A DNA stretch of 64,000 nt, taken from positions 1-64,000 of the forward strand of contig NZ_BCUY01000003.1 in the NCBI RefSeq assembly GCF_001591465.1, written 5' to 3'. Under the pieces are notes generated by a model. That model ran no database searches. It had not been told where the DNA came from and saw only the letters and a program-made list of their open reading frames with translations. Every line of letters starts with the position of its first letter. Within the stretch, counting starts at the first letter, position 1. The translations under genes and the position numbers were made by a program. The DNA comes from Cytobacillus firmus NBRC 15306. Lineage in GTDB: Bacteria > Bacillota > Bacilli > Bacillales > Cytobacillaceae. This document shows positions 9,253-18,016 of the stretch, one piece after another.

Positions 9253-9257
9253 TTCCA

Positions 9258-10124
9258 TTACATAAATTCAGCTGCAAGTTTATCAAAGTGAGCTTGATCA
9301 AGTTCAAGATCCGCTTTTGATAATGGAGTTTCAGAGTAACCAGAAAGCAGTTCCTGATAAGACTTTCGCTCTGTATCCTGATAGATTAGGCCAGTTACAA
9401 GACCGCTGTGCTTCATAAGAGTCTGCATAGCCATTTCGCGGCTTGAATGATCATAGCCTTCCACATCGCTAAGCTTTGTCAGGTTTTCTTTAAACCAGTC
9501 ATATGTGTTTACTTTGTTATATGTAACACATGGGCTGAAGACGTTAATTAAAGAGAAGCCATCATGCTTGATTCCTGCTTCAATTAATGCAGTCAGATCT
9601 TTAAGGTCAGTTGAGAAGCTCTGTGCCACGAAAGTCGCACCAGCTGTTAATGCCATTTCCATTGGAGAAATCGCCTGTTCAATAGAACCTTGCGGAGTAG
9701 ACTTAGTTTTGAAGCCAGCCGCAGAACGAGGGGAAGTCTGTCCTTTTGTTAAACCATAGATTTGATTATCCATTACGATATAAGTGATGTTCACATTACG
9801 GCGGATCGCATGAATCGTATGGCCCATACCGATTGCGAATCCATCTCCGTCACCGCCTGATGCGATAACTGTTAAATCTCGGTTAGCCATTTTTACACCC
9901 TGGGCGATTGGAAGTGAACGTCCATGAATGCCATGGAAACCATATGAATTGATATAACCGGAAATACGTCCGGAACAACCGATGCCTGATACGACAGCTA
10001 AGTTCTCAGGCTCTAAACCAACGTTTGCTGCCGCACGCTGAATCGCAGCCTGCACGGAGAAGTCTCCACAGCCCGGGCACCAGTTTGGTTTTACATTATT
10101 TCGAAAGTCTTTAAATGTGGCCAT
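9258..10124 (-). CDS. korB: 2-oxoacid:ferredoxin oxidoreductase, beta subunit
   Basis: This is the thiamine-diphosphate and [4Fe-4S] subunit of an oxidoreductase that converts a 2-oxoacid and CoA to acyl-CoA while reducing ferredoxin; 2-oxoglutarate is the likely substrate from family naming, but pyruvate cannot be excluded. In 288 residues the cluster cysteines appear in WCPGCGD (Cys16, Cys19), GCSGR (Cys50) and SPCVTYN (near 199), and the thiamine motif in GGDGDGFAIGMGH. Its ATG follows the korA stop codon immediately, and AAGGAGTTG precedes it. No ferredoxin gene is adjacent. Confidence 0.93.
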   Translation of the reverse strand: MATFKDFRNNVKPNWCPGCGDFSVQAAIQRAAANVGLEPENLAVVSGIGCSGRISGYINSYGFHGIHGRSLPIAQGVKMANRDLTVIASGGDGDGFAIGMGHTIHAIRRNVNITYIVMDNQIYGLTKGQTSPRSAAGFKTKSTPQGSIEQAISPMEMALTAGATFVAQSFSTDLKDLTALIEAGIKHDGFSLINVFSPCVTYNKVNTYDWFKENLTKLSDVEGYDHSSREMAMQTLMKHSGLVTGLIYQDTERKSYQELLSGYSETPLSKADLELDQAHFDKLAAEFM

Positions 10125-11861
10125 TTAGAACAACTCCTTGCATTTTGTGTGAATTTCATGCGGCAAGAATGGATTTCCGTCGTACTTTAATAGCTTATAA
10201 ACTTTCTCAGCATGTCCGACGTTCATCTTCATGATGTTCGCTAATTGTCCTGTAGCATTGTTTTCAACTACGGCAACTTTCTTAGCTGTTTTTACAAGCG
10301 GCAATAATTCATCAGTTGGGAAAGGATGTATTAGGCGAACTTGTGCATGGTTTACTTTAATGCCGTCCTGTTCAAGCCTGCTCATAGCTTCCTCAATTGC
10401 ACCTCTTGTTGAGTTGAAGCCAACGATCAGCAAGTCCGCTTCTTCATGCGGAGCATTCTTGTGAACAGGTGTATTGAATCTAATATTTTCCACTTTGCGG
10501 AAACGCTTATCCATTTGCGCGTTACGGTTTGCAGCTGATTCTGAAGGTTTTCCAGTTTCATCATGTTCAACACCTGTCACATGGTGGATTCCGTTCTTCA
10601 TGCCAGGAATTACACGTGGAGAAACTCCATCTTCTGTAACTTCAAAGCGCTTAAAGTAGCCTTTGTTTTCAATTTCTGGAAGTTCTTCTGTAACAAGCTT
10701 TCCGCGGCGGATTTCAACCTTACTGAAATCAAGCGGCTCCACTGTCTGTTTTCCAAGAGAAAGCTGCAAATCTGACAGGATAATAACCGGGCACTGGTAT
10801 TCTTCTGCCAGGTTGAAAGCTTCAGCAGTATCATAGAATGCTTCCTGTACAGTGCTTGGAGCAAGAACGATTTTTGGAATCTCGCCATGAGTACCGTAAA
10901 TCATTGCCATTAAATCAGACTGCTCCTGTTTTGTCGGAAGTCCTGTAGAAGGTCCTCCACGCTGAGTATCCACGATAACGAGAGGTGTTTCAGTTATCCC
11001 TGAAAGGCCGATCGCTTCCATCTTAAGGGAAAGTCCAGGACCGGCAGATGCTGTAAGTGAGCGGACACCTGCGTAGTTTGCACCGATTGCCATTGTAACC
11101 GCGGCAATTTCATCTTCTGTCTGGATAACAGATCCGCCAAGCGCAGGAAGCTTTTTAATCAGGTATTCCATGATTTCGGATGCAGGTGTAATTGGGTAAG
11201 CGGCCATAAAGCGGCAGCCGCCTGCAAGCGCACCAAGAGCGATCGCATCGTTTCCGATCATAAATAAACGCTTCAGCCCGTCAGCTTTTTCAAGCTCCAT
11301 TAATTCCACATCATCGCTAAGCTTTCCTTTCATGAAATCAAAGCCGGCCTGAATGGCTTCCATGTTCTTATCGACAACCTGCTGTCCTTTTCGTCCAAAA
11401 ATCTCTTGAACTACTTCTTCAAATACTTTAATATCTAAATTTAGAACTGCACATGTCGCACCAACAGCAACCATGTTTTTCATCAGGGATGTTCCAAGCT
11501 CAGTAGCAATCTCTGTAAAAGGCACTGCAAACAAAGCTGCATTCGTATCTTCTGGCTGTTTAGGATCAAATTTCGCATCTGCAATCATGATCCCTTTATC
11601 GTGAAGTTCTTTGTAGTTTAAATCGATTGTTTCCTGGTCGAAAGCTACCAGAATATCTAAATCGTCTGAAATAGAACGGATTTGTGACGTGCTGACGCGA
11701 ATCTTGTTGTTCGTGTGCCCGCCTTTAATACGTGATGAAAAGTGGCGGTAACCGTACAGGTAGTAGCCTAAACGATTTAGCGCAATGGAAAAAATCTCTC
11801 CAGTACTTTCAATACCTTCCCCTTGCTGTCCTCCAACTTTCCATGAAAGTTGATTGATCAT
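10125..11861 (-). CDS. korA: 2-oxoacid:ferredoxin oxidoreductase, fused gamma-alpha subunit
   Basis: The partner of korB. The N-terminal gamma-like domain (about 1-185) begins with LSWKVGGQQGEGIESTGEIF. The alpha pyrimidine-binding domain follows from about 195 (GNDAIALGALAGGCRFMAAYPITPASEI, split here by the text only), then a transketolase C-like domain near 470-560. The 578-residue length is normal for the fused alpha type found in Bacillus and actinobacteria. A good ribosome binding site (AAAGGGGTG) precedes the ATG, and a sigma-A-type promoter lies at 11910-11939. Together with korB it probably provides reduced ferredoxin and acyl-CoA at low oxygen. Confidence 0.93.
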   Translation of the reverse strand: MINQLSWKVGGQQGEGIESTGEIFSIALNRLGYYLYGYRHFSSRIKGGHTNNKIRVSTSQIRSISDDLDILVAFDQETIDLNYKELHDKGIMIADAKFDPKQPEDTNAALFAVPFTEIATELGTSLMKNMVAVGATCAVLNLDIKVFEEVVQEIFGRKGQQVVDKNMEAIQAGFDFMKGKLSDDVELMELEKADGLKRLFMIGNDAIALGALAGGCRFMAAYPITPASEIMEYLIKKLPALGGSVIQTEDEIAAVTMAIGANYAGVRSLTASAGPGLSLKMEAIGLSGITETPLVIVDTQRGGPSTGLPTKQEQSDLMAMIYGTHGEIPKIVLAPSTVQEAFYDTAEAFNLAEEYQCPVIILSDLQLSLGKQTVEPLDFSKVEIRRGKLVTEELPEIENKGYFKRFEVTEDGVSPRVIPGMKNGIHHVTGVEHDETGKPSESAANRNAQMDKRFRKVENIRFNTPVHKNAPHEEADLLIVGFNSTRGAIEEAMSRLEQDGIKVNHAQVRLIHPFPTDELLPLVKTAKKVAVVENNATGQLANIMKMNVGHAEKVYKLLKYDGNPFLPHEIHTKCKELF

Positions 11862-12161
11862 GTCTTACACCCCTTTAGATACGTTAAGAAATTATGTAAA
11901 AACGCTTATTAAATATCAGTGTAGTACTTGTCCAGTCAATCCCGTTATTTCAACATGCATTTAAGGCTATATTCCGGAAGATGGATGGGTACTAAACGCT
12001 TTCAATTCTAGACCTATGTGTCTAAAAAAGCAACCCTTTCCGAATATTTATCGGTTAAAAGATGAATATTTTTTTATTTTTTGAAAAATCTTAAAAAGAT
12101 CATTTAATTTTCAATTTTTGAAGTTCCTCGCATACCTTGATATATAGTTTTTTCACCATTT
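11862..12161. other. 300-base intergenic region, dipeptidase to korA
   Basis: It contains the korA promoter. The dipeptidase end has no convincing hairpin terminator, only AT-rich sequence, so read-through into korA is possible. Confidence 0.5.
11910..11939 (-). promoter_or_regulatory. Sigma-A promoter for korA-korB
   Basis: On the minus strand TTGACT (11934-11939), 18 bases, TATTTA (11910-11915), about 45 bases before the korA start. Confidence 0.6.
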
Positions 12162-13085
12162 TCACCTTGGAAACCTGCTATAAAAATTGCGAAATAAAAA
12201 TTTTTCAGCTTGTATATCAGAATAATATTTTAACAGTTCATTTATCAGGCTACCGTATTTTCTTGCATCCTCCAAATCTGCAACTCTTCCATCCGTACCG
12301 TCAAAATCCGAACCAAAGCCCACATGATTTTCTCCTCCAAGTGAACATACATGTTCAAGGTGTCTTAGGATGTCAGTAATTGTGGCTGTTTGTTTTCCAG
12401 ATAAAAATTCAGTCACAAATGTAATGCCCATCACACTGTCCCGGTCAATCAGAGCTTCGATCTGTTCGTTTGATAAATTGCGGGGATTCGGGCACAGCGA
12501 ATAGCAGTTCGAGTGAGAGGCAAAAGGATAATCCGCCCATTCCATCACATCCCAGAACCCGCGTTCAGAAAGATGGGATACATCACACCATGCTTTGCTG
12601 TCATTTAATTCATAGACCACTTGTTTTCCAAATGAAGAAAGCCCTGCCCCCCTTACTTCAAGTACTCCATCAGCTGTACAGTTTGCATAATTCCAGGTCA
12701 ATCCCACTGAAGACACTCCCAGCCTGAGAAGAGTCTTCAGTTTAAGTAGATCGCAGCCAACTGCATCACATCCCTCCAGTGTCAGCACTGCCCCTATTTC
12801 ATCATCCTGCAGCAGGTCGATGTCCCGGGTGCGTCTAATGAGCTTTAACTGCGGATTGGGTTTAAGGACTTTCTCGTAAAACAGATTGGCCATATATAGG
12901 GCTGCATTGAACTTCATTTCCGGATGGATGGATTCCGGAACATATATGGCAAAGCACTGAACCTTTATGCAGGATGCCTGCAGCGCTTCCAAATTCACCT
13001 GAAGACTGCCTGAATTTTGAAAGTTAACCCTTTTGTCCATAAACATTTTATATAGAACATCACAATGTGCATCAAATATTTTCAA
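12162..13085 (-). CDS. Membrane-dipeptidase family (M19) zinc peptidase
   Basis: Family M19 enzymes are binuclear zinc dipeptidases, some active on D-amino acid dipeptides. The 307-residue product shows the metal motif HxD (DAHCD, His7 and Asp9), the bridging glutamate in LEGCDAV (Glu104), DVSHLSERGF, HSNCYSLCPNPRNL and GFGSDFDG. The start is a TTG at 13085 preceded by GGGAGGAAG. No signal peptide is visible, so the enzyme is likely cytoplasmic despite the family name. It lies between spoVS and korA, where B. subtilis carries tdh-kbl instead. The physiological substrate is unknown. Confidence 0.9.
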   Translation of the reverse strand: MKIFDAHCDVLYKMFMDKRVNFQNSGSLQVNLEALQASCIKVQCFAIYVPESIHPEMKFNAALYMANLFYEKVLKPNPQLKLIRRTRDIDLLQDDEIGAVLTLEGCDAVGCDLLKLKTLLRLGVSSVGLTWNYANCTADGVLEVRGAGLSSFGKQVVYELNDSKAWCDVSHLSERGFWDVMEWADYPFASHSNCYSLCPNPRNLSNEQIEALIDRDSVMGITFVTEFLSGKQTATITDILRHLEHVCSLGGENHVGFGSDFDGTDGRVADLEDARKYGSLINELLKYYSDIQAEKFLFRNFYSRFPR

Positions 13086-13122
13086 GCGTTCTTCCTCCCT
13101 CTTTTTCTCTGTAGCATTATCT

Positions 13123-13163
13123 TATTAAAAAAAGAACCTGTCTGCCTATGATGCAAACAGGTT
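13123..13163 (-). terminator. spoVS terminator
   Basis: The minus-strand stem AACCTGTTTGC/GCAGACAGGTT (one mismatch) is followed by CTTTTTTT. Confidence 0.88.
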
Positions 13164-13242
13164 TTATTATTTTTGTGAGAATCTATATTTTAATGACTTA
13201 TGCAGATGACAAAGGATGATTTCCCATTCTGAAGCTTTTGGG

Positions 13243-13503
13243 CTAGCGCGGCTCCACAATCAGCTTAATGGCAGTCCGTTCTTCGCCGTCAATCAGGATA
13301 TCCGTGAATGCAGGGATACAAATTAGATCCACTCCGCTAGGCGCTACGAATCCTCTTGCGATCGCTACTGCCTTAACAGCCTGGTTCAATGCACCTGCAC
13401 CAATTGCCTGGATTTCCGCATTTCCTCTTTCGCGAAGAACTCCAGCAAGCGCACCAGCTACAGAATTAGGATTAGATTTTGCTGAAACTTTTAATATTTC
13501 CAT
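13243..13503 (-). CDS. spoVS: Stage V sporulation protein S
   Basis: SpoVS is a small conserved AlbA-like (RNA/DNA-binding-fold) protein needed for normal spore coat assembly and dehydration resistance; its loss speeds other sporulation steps. The 86-residue sequence is almost invariant in the family: MEILKVSAKSNPNSVAGALA at the N-terminus, GNAEIQAIGAGALNQAVKA in the middle, and an IKLIVEPR end. The ribosome binding site GAGGAGGAG is strong. It has its own terminator, so it is a single-gene unit. B. subtilis spoVS is driven by sigma-H; I could not find a clear sigma-H promoter here. Confidence 0.98.
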   Translation of the reverse strand: MEILKVSAKSNPNSVAGALAGVLRERGNAEIQAIGAGALNQAVKAVAIARGFVAPSGVDLICIPAFTDILIDGEERTAIKLIVEPR

Positions 13504-13828
13504 TCCTAGCTCCTCCTCGTTTTACCCCTCCTGTATGCATTGCTCAAAGCGATGATTCACCTTCTGCAAAGGCCGGATGCCTTCAGATAGGCAATTTTTC
13601 CCATTCATACAAGCCGCTTTGATGGAATACAGCACCAGGTCTATATATCATTCCATTGCTACTATATTCAGCTTAGAATTCACATATTCCGGCTTGGACA
13701 AAAAAAGCAGGGTTTCAGGCAGATTTTCTTCGGGCTTTCTGCTTGTTCAAGGAAAATGCAGCTGAAGTCTTGTTTTGCAAATACAAAAAACTGCAATCCG
13801 GCTCATCCGGATGCAGTCTTTTTTCAGT
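13504..13828. other. 325-base intergenic region, ymdB to spoVS
   Basis: Apart from the ymdB terminator at 13784-13822, I see no supported gene. The spoVS promoter must lie here but no clear motif was found. Confidence 0.5.
13784..13822 (-). terminator. ymdB terminator
   Basis: The minus-strand stem ACTGCATCCGG/CCGGATTGCAGT is followed by TTTTTTG. Confidence 0.9.
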
Positions 13829-14626
13829 TTATGAGTAAAAAGGATGGTCATCATTAATTAGGATCCGGTCAATTTTTTTGGCCAATCCTGTTTTAGGATT
13901 CAGTTCAATGACCGCTGCGCTTAACTGGGTCCTGCCTTCTTTCGGAACTTCAAATCGAACCGGGAGCCCGGAGAGAAACCTTTTGATCACAGCTTCTTTT
14001 TCCACACCAAGGATACCGTCATAAGGGCCTGTCATTCCCACATCAGACATAAAAGCCGTCCCGCCAGGCAAAATGCGGTTATCGGCTGTCTGCACGTGGG
14101 TGTGCGTACCTACGACTGCTGATACTTTTCCATCCAAGTACCAGCCCATGGCCTGCTTTTCGCTTGTTGCTTCTGCATGAAAATCAACAAAAATAAATGG
14201 AGTCCTTTCACGGGCTTCTTTTATCAGTTCATCTGCCTTTTGGAAAGGGCAGTCACTTGTATTCATAAAAGTTCTGCCCTGAAGGCTGATAACTGCTACT
14301 TCCTCTGTATTAAATTTCAAAAAAACCATGCCTTTGCCAGGATTATTAGAAGGAAAATTGGCCGGGCGAACCATATATTTCGCGCGGTCAATAAATTCAA
14401 AAATTTCCCGGTTATCCCAGGTATGATTCCCGAGAGTCACCGCCTGTGCACCAGCCTCAAGAAACCCCCGATAAATCATCTCCGTAATTCCCTTTCCTCC
14501 TGCTGCATTTTCCCCGTTAATAATCGTGATATGCGGCCGGTATTTTTCTTTAAGCTTCGGTACATATTCAGTGATCATATCCCTCCCCTGGGATCCCACT
14601 ACATCTCCGACAAATAATATATTCAT
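13829..14626 (-). CDS. ymdB: YmdB metallophosphoesterase
   Basis: YmdB is a cyclic nucleotide (2',3'-cNMP) phosphodiesterase that affects the choice between motility and biofilm gene expression in B. subtilis. All metal-ligand motifs are visible in the 265 residues: GDVVG (Asp8), INGENAAGGKG (Glu39, Asn40), LGNHTWDN (Asn67, His68), DFHAEATSEK (His near 150) and GTHTHVQTAD (His near 175 and 177). It is next to rny as in B. subtilis, consistent with a shared role in RNA metabolism, but the rny terminator now lies outside the ymdB gene and ymdB has its own terminator. Confidence 0.97.
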   Translation of the reverse strand: MNILFVGDVVGSQGRDMITEYVPKLKEKYRPHITIINGENAAGGKGITEMIYRGFLEAGAQAVTLGNHTWDNREIFEFIDRAKYMVRPANFPSNNPGKGMVFLKFNTEEVAVISLQGRTFMNTSDCPFQKADELIKEARERTPFIFVDFHAEATSEKQAMGWYLDGKVSAVVGTHTHVQTADNRILPGGTAFMSDVGMTGPYDGILGVEKEAVIKRFLSGLPVRFEVPKEGRTQLSAAVIELNPKTGLAKKIDRILINDDHPFYS

Positions 14627-14729
14627 GTCATTTCCCTTTCTGTTTTTAAAGATTATATGTATGCTTTTACAGTCCTTATTATTAGTGTAACACAGTTTCC
14701 TGCCTTAATTTAAAGCACGCCATGAAAAA

Positions 14730-14758
14730 GAAATAAAGCGATGCATGTGCATCGCTTT
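14730..14758 (-). terminator. rny terminator overlapping the stop codon
   Basis: A perfect 11-base-pair stem AAAGCGATGCA/TGCATCGCTTT with a two-base CA loop centre is followed by ATTTCTTTTT. The rny stop codon (14757-14759) is part of the upstream arm. Confidence 0.9.
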
Positions 14759-16322
14759 ACTTAGCATATTCAACGGCCCTCGTTTCACGGATAACCGTGA
14801 CCTTAATATGGCCTGGATAATCAAGTTCCTCTTCAATCTTCTTACGGATATCCCTTGCCAAACGATGAGCTTCAAGGTCATCAATTTGTTCAGGCTTAAC
14901 CATAATGCGGATTTCGCGTCCAGCTTGAATGGCGAATGATTTTTCAACACCATCATAGGATTCGGAAATCTCTTCTAGCTTTTCAAGACGGCGAATATAG
15001 TTCTCAAGCGTCTCTCTTCTTGCTCCAGGTCTTGCTGCTGATAATGCATCAGCTGCAGCGACAAGTACGGCAATGATTGATGTTGGCTCTGTGTCACCAT
15101 GGTGGGAAGCGATACTGTTTATGACAACAGGATGCTCCTTATACTTAGTGGCAAGCTCCACACCGATTTCAACATGGCTTCCTTCCACCTCATGGTCAAT
15201 TGCTTTACCGATATCATGAAGCAATCCTGCCCGGCGTGCCAATGTTTCGTCCTGTCCCAATTCGGCAGCCAGCAGTCCTGAAAGCTGAGCCACTTCCATG
15301 GAATGCTTTAACACATTCTGGCCGTAGCTTGTACGGAATTTTAAACGGCCAAGAATTTTGATTAAATCTGGATGCAGGCCGTGAACACCAACCTCAAAAG
15401 TCGTTTGTTCTCCGATTTCGCGGATGTGTTCATCCACTTCACGGCGGGCCTTATCAACCATTTCTTCAATCCGAGCTGGATGGATGCGGCCGTCCTGAAC
15501 CAATTTGTCTAAAGCTAAGCGTGCAGTCTCACGGCGAATTGGATCAAAACCGGATAAAATAACCGCTTCCGGCGTATCATCGATAATGAGATCAATTCCG
15601 GTCAGAGTTTCCAGAGTACGGATATTACGGCCTTCACGGCCAATAATGCGCCCTTTCATCTCATCATTTGGCAGGTTGACAACTGATACAGTAGTTTCTG
15701 CTACATGATCAGCTGCACATCTTTGGATAGCCAGTGACAGGATTTCCTTCGCTTTCTTATCCGCGTCCTCTTTTGCTCTGGTTTCGCTCTCTTTTACCAT
15801 AATGGCGACATCGTGAGCCACTTCCTGCTCCGTGCGCTCTAAAATGATGGACTTTGCCTCTTCACGAGTCAAGCCTGAGATGCGTTCCAGCTCAGCTTGC
15901 TGCTCTTTAATCATCACTTCCACTTTGCTTTCCATCTCTTCAATATGCTGTTGTCTTTTGCTAAGAGAATCGTCCCTCTTTTCTAAAAGCGCTTCACGTT
16001 TATCTAACGTTTCATCTTTGCGATCAAGGTTCTCTTCTTTTTGCATTAAGCGATTTTCTTGTTTTTGCAGTTCATTTCTTCGATCACGAACTTCACCTTC
16101 CGCATCTGTACGGAGCTTGTGAATTTCATCTTTCGCTTCAAGCAGGGCTTCCTTCTTCGTAGCCTCAGCTTCTCGCTTTGCGTCTTCCAAAATCTGCTCA
16201 GCAGCATCTTTAGCTCCTGCAATTTTAGCTTCGGCAATTGATTTGCGAACAAAATAGCCAACAAAAGCACCGACGATTAGGCCAAGCAAAATGGAGATGA
16301 TTGCTGTTACTAGATCCATCAT
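14757..16322 (-). CDS. rny: Ribonuclease Y
   Basis: RNase Y is the membrane-anchored endoribonuclease that initiates decay of much Bacillus mRNA and processes operons and riboswitch transcripts. The 521 residues show an N-terminal membrane helix ([19 protein letters not shown], about 5-23), a long Glu/Lys/Arg-rich coiled coil (about 30-200), a KH domain with [12 protein letters not shown] (about 226) and an HD domain with [12 protein letters not shown] (about 367). Two ATGs in a row (16322, 16319) follow AGGAGGTG; the second has the better spacing. The promoter lies at 16563-16591, giving an unusually long leader of about 230 bases. Confidence 0.98.
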   Translation of the reverse strand: MMDLVTAIISILLGLIVGAFVGYFVRKSIAEAKIAGAKDAAEQILEDAKREAEATKKEALLEAKDEIHKLRTDAEGEVRDRRNELQKQENRLMQKEENLDRKDETLDKREALLEKRDDSLSKRQQHIEEMESKVEVMIKEQQAELERISGLTREEAKSIILERTEQEVAHDVAIMVKESETRAKEDADKKAKEILSLAIQRCAADHVAETTVSVVNLPNDEMKGRIIGREGRNIRTLETLTGIDLIIDDTPEAVILSGFDPIRRETARLALDKLVQDGRIHPARIEEMVDKARREVDEHIREIGEQTTFEVGVHGLHPDLIKILGRLKFRTSYGQNVLKHSMEVAQLSGLLAAELGQDETLARRAGLLHDIGKAIDHEVEGSHVEIGVELATKYKEHPVVINSIASHHGDTEPTSIIAVLVAAADALSAARPGARRETLENYIRRLEKLEEISESYDGVEKSFAIQAGREIRIMVKPEQIDDLEAHRLARDIRKKIEEELDYPGHIKVTVIRETRAVEYAK

Positions 16323-16562
16323 TTCACCTCCTCTTGCTATGAACTTGTTTGTGTTACGTTTTTTAAAGTGTTGGCATGTACATTGTCCAATTCAATATAC
16401 AGCACTAAGGCTTTTAAACGTTTCAATCTTAAAGAAGCACTGGGCATCCATCTGACGGCTGGCAGTTTATTAACGTATGAAAAGCCAATGGAGCCTGCAG
16501 CCAGACAAAGTCTGACTCAATAAGAATTTCTTTACATATAAAATGTAAAATATACATTTTTA

Positions 16563-16591
16563 ATTGTAAAGCTGTGGAATTTTATTGTCAA
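16563..16591 (-). promoter_or_regulatory. Strong sigma-A promoter for rny
   Basis: On the minus strand TTGACA (16586-16591), 17 bases, TACAAT (16563-16568): a perfect -35 and five of six at -10. Confidence 0.82.
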
Positions 16592-16644
16592 GGGTTTGTC
16601 TTAAGGGCTTTTCTTAATATTTCGATGGTTTGAACACTTTTGAA

Positions 16645-16683
16645 GAAAAAAAAGCAAAGCCACTCAGGACCTTGCTTTTCTTT
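16645..16683 (-). terminator. recA terminator
   Basis: The minus-strand stem AAAAGCAAGG/CTTTGCTTTT is followed by a run of T, just after the recA stop. Confidence 0.85.
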
Positions 16684-16687
16684 AGTA

Positions 16688-17728
16688 TTAATCGATCAGC
16701 TCGAATTCTTCCTGCTCTTCGTCTCCGTTGGCTACTTTTTCTTCATCAAGTCCATAATGTTCGCGGATTTGTTTTTGGATAGTCAGGCGAATCTCAGGGT
16801 TTTCTTTTAAGAATACTTTGGCGTTTTCACGGCCTTGGCCCAGGCGCTCCTCGTTGAATGAGTACCATGAACCGCTCTTTTGGACAATATCCAGCTCAGA
16901 GCCAAGATCGATGATTTCACCTTCCTTGGAGATCCCTTCACCGTACATGATGTCAACTTCCGCCACTCGGAATGGAGGAGCGACTTTATTTTTGACAATT
17001 TTAATCTTTGTCTTATTACCAACCATTTCATTGCCCTGTTTAAGAGTTTCTGCACGGCGCACTTCAAGGCGGATGGAAGAGTAGAATTTCAATGCGCGTC
17101 CCCCTGGAGTCGTCTCAGGGTTTCCAAACATAATCCCGATTTTTTCACGGATTTGGTTAATGAAAATCGCGATTGTCTTTGATTTGTTGATTGCACCTGA
17201 TAGCTTACGAAGTGCCTGTGACATAAGGCGGGCCTGCAGACCCACATGGGAGTCACCCATTTCTCCTTCAATTTCAGCTTTGGGAACAAGAGCTGCCACA
17301 GAGTCAACTACGAGAATATCAATAGCACCGCTTCGAACAAGGGCTTCTGCAATTTCAAGCGCCTGCTCCCCGGTATCCGGCTGGGAAAGAAGAAGTTCGT
17401 CAATATTTACACCAAGCTTTTGTGCATAAACAGGGTCTAAGGCGTGTTCGGCATCGATAAACGCTGCTTGTCCGCCGCTTGCCTGAACTTCTGCAATAGC
17501 ATGCAGGGCTACTGTTGTTTTACCTGAGCTCTCTGGTCCATAGACTTCAATAATACGTCCTCTTGGATAGCCGCCTACCCCAAGAGCTGCATCAAGAGCA
17601 AGAGACCCGCTTGGTACAGTGGAAATTCTGCGGTCAGTCTGTTCCCCGAGCTTCATGATAGAACCTTTACCAAATTGCTTTTCTATTTGTTTTAACGCCA
17701 TTTCAAGAGCTGCTTGACGATCACTCAC
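16688..17728 (-). CDS. recA: Recombinase RecA
   Basis: RecA forms filaments on single-stranded DNA, carries out strand exchange and triggers LexA self-cleavage. The 346-residue protein has the Walker [10 protein letters not shown] (about 65-73), the DNA-binding loops with [20 protein letters not shown], the nucleotide-coordinating [10 protein letters not shown], and an acidic C-terminal tail ending [10 protein letters not shown]. The start is a GTG at 17728 with GGAGG eight bases upstream. A sigma-A promoter and LexA-type box lie at 17805-17856. The gene is separated from upstream cinA by a terminator, so it is mainly an independent SOS unit. Confidence 0.99.
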   Translation of the reverse strand: MSDRQAALEMALKQIEKQFGKGSIMKLGEQTDRRISTVPSGSLALDAALGVGGYPRGRIIEVYGPESSGKTTVALHAIAEVQASGGQAAFIDAEHALDPVYAQKLGVNIDELLLSQPDTGEQALEIAEALVRSGAIDILVVDSVAALVPKAEIEGEMGDSHVGLQARLMSQALRKLSGAINKSKTIAIFINQIREKIGIMFGNPETTPGGRALKFYSSIRLEVRRAETLKQGNEMVGNKTKIKIVKNKVAPPFRVAEVDIMYGEGISKEGEIIDLGSELDIVQKSGSWYSFNEERLGQGRENAKVFLKENPEIRLTIQKQIREHYGLDEEKVANGDEEQEEFELID

Positions 17729-17804
17729 TAATAGTTCCTCCTTTTATATAGACGAATCTGTCTTTTGATTAGATTCGTTTTGTCTCATCTCAAAACCTAA
17801 CTCT

Positions 17805-17833
17805 ACTATAAACCTTTTCAATGCATTTGTCGA
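17805..17833 (-). promoter_or_regulatory. Sigma-A promoter for recA
   Basis: On the minus strand TCGACA (17828-17833), 17 bases, TATAGT (17805-17810). Confidence 0.72.
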
Positions 17834-17842
17834 GCAAAAAGT

Positions 17843-17856
17843 CGAACATCCATTCG
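17843..17856 (-). promoter_or_regulatory. LexA (DinR) box upstream of recA
   Basis: The minus strand reads CGAATGGATGTTCG, matching the Bacillus SOS box CGAACnnnnGTTCG with one C-to-T change, as in the known B. subtilis recA box. It sits nine bases upstream of the -35, so LexA would interfere with polymerase binding and repress recA until DNA damage. Confidence 0.75.
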
Positions 17857-17980
17857 ATTTTTTCACTGGGACATTTTGCACGAAAATATCAAGACTGCCG
17901 GAAAAAGTGAGGTTTTTCAGGGGTCAATCAGTAGTTGAAATCGCATTTCGGCAAGAAATCTGTCTTTTATTTTGGCTACT

Positions 17981-18016
17981 AAAAACTCAGAACGCATTTT
18001 CAGGCGTTCTGAGTTT
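17981..18016 (-). terminator. cinA terminator overlapping the coding end
   Basis: A perfect 13-base-pair stem AAACTCAGAACGC/GCGTTCTGAGTTT is followed by TTTAG. Its first arm is made by the last sense codons of cinA (ETQNA), so coding and termination signals are superimposed. Confidence 0.85.

Larger units (their letters stand above)
8798..9257. other. 460-base intergenic region, korB to miaB
   Basis: It holds the miaB promoter (8893-8921) and, at its far end, the korB terminator (9221-9252). In the 300 bases between I see only AT-rich sequence. The short plus-strand frames there lack ribosome binding sites and are not called. Confidence 0.7.
16323..16687. other. 365-base intergenic region and long rny leader
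   Basis: It holds the recA terminator (16645-16683), a near-consensus promoter (16563-16591) and then about 230 bases of transcribed leader before rny with no open frame I support. Confidence 0.6.

Noticed and set aside
11896-11915. Possible cre site at the korA promoter
   Set aside because: At least three mismatches to TGWAANCGNTNWCA, including the conserved ends.
13577-13765. 62-codon plus-strand frame between spoVS and ymdB
   Set aside because: No good ribosome binding site and the composition looks like non-coding sequence; the region is needed for the spoVS promoter.
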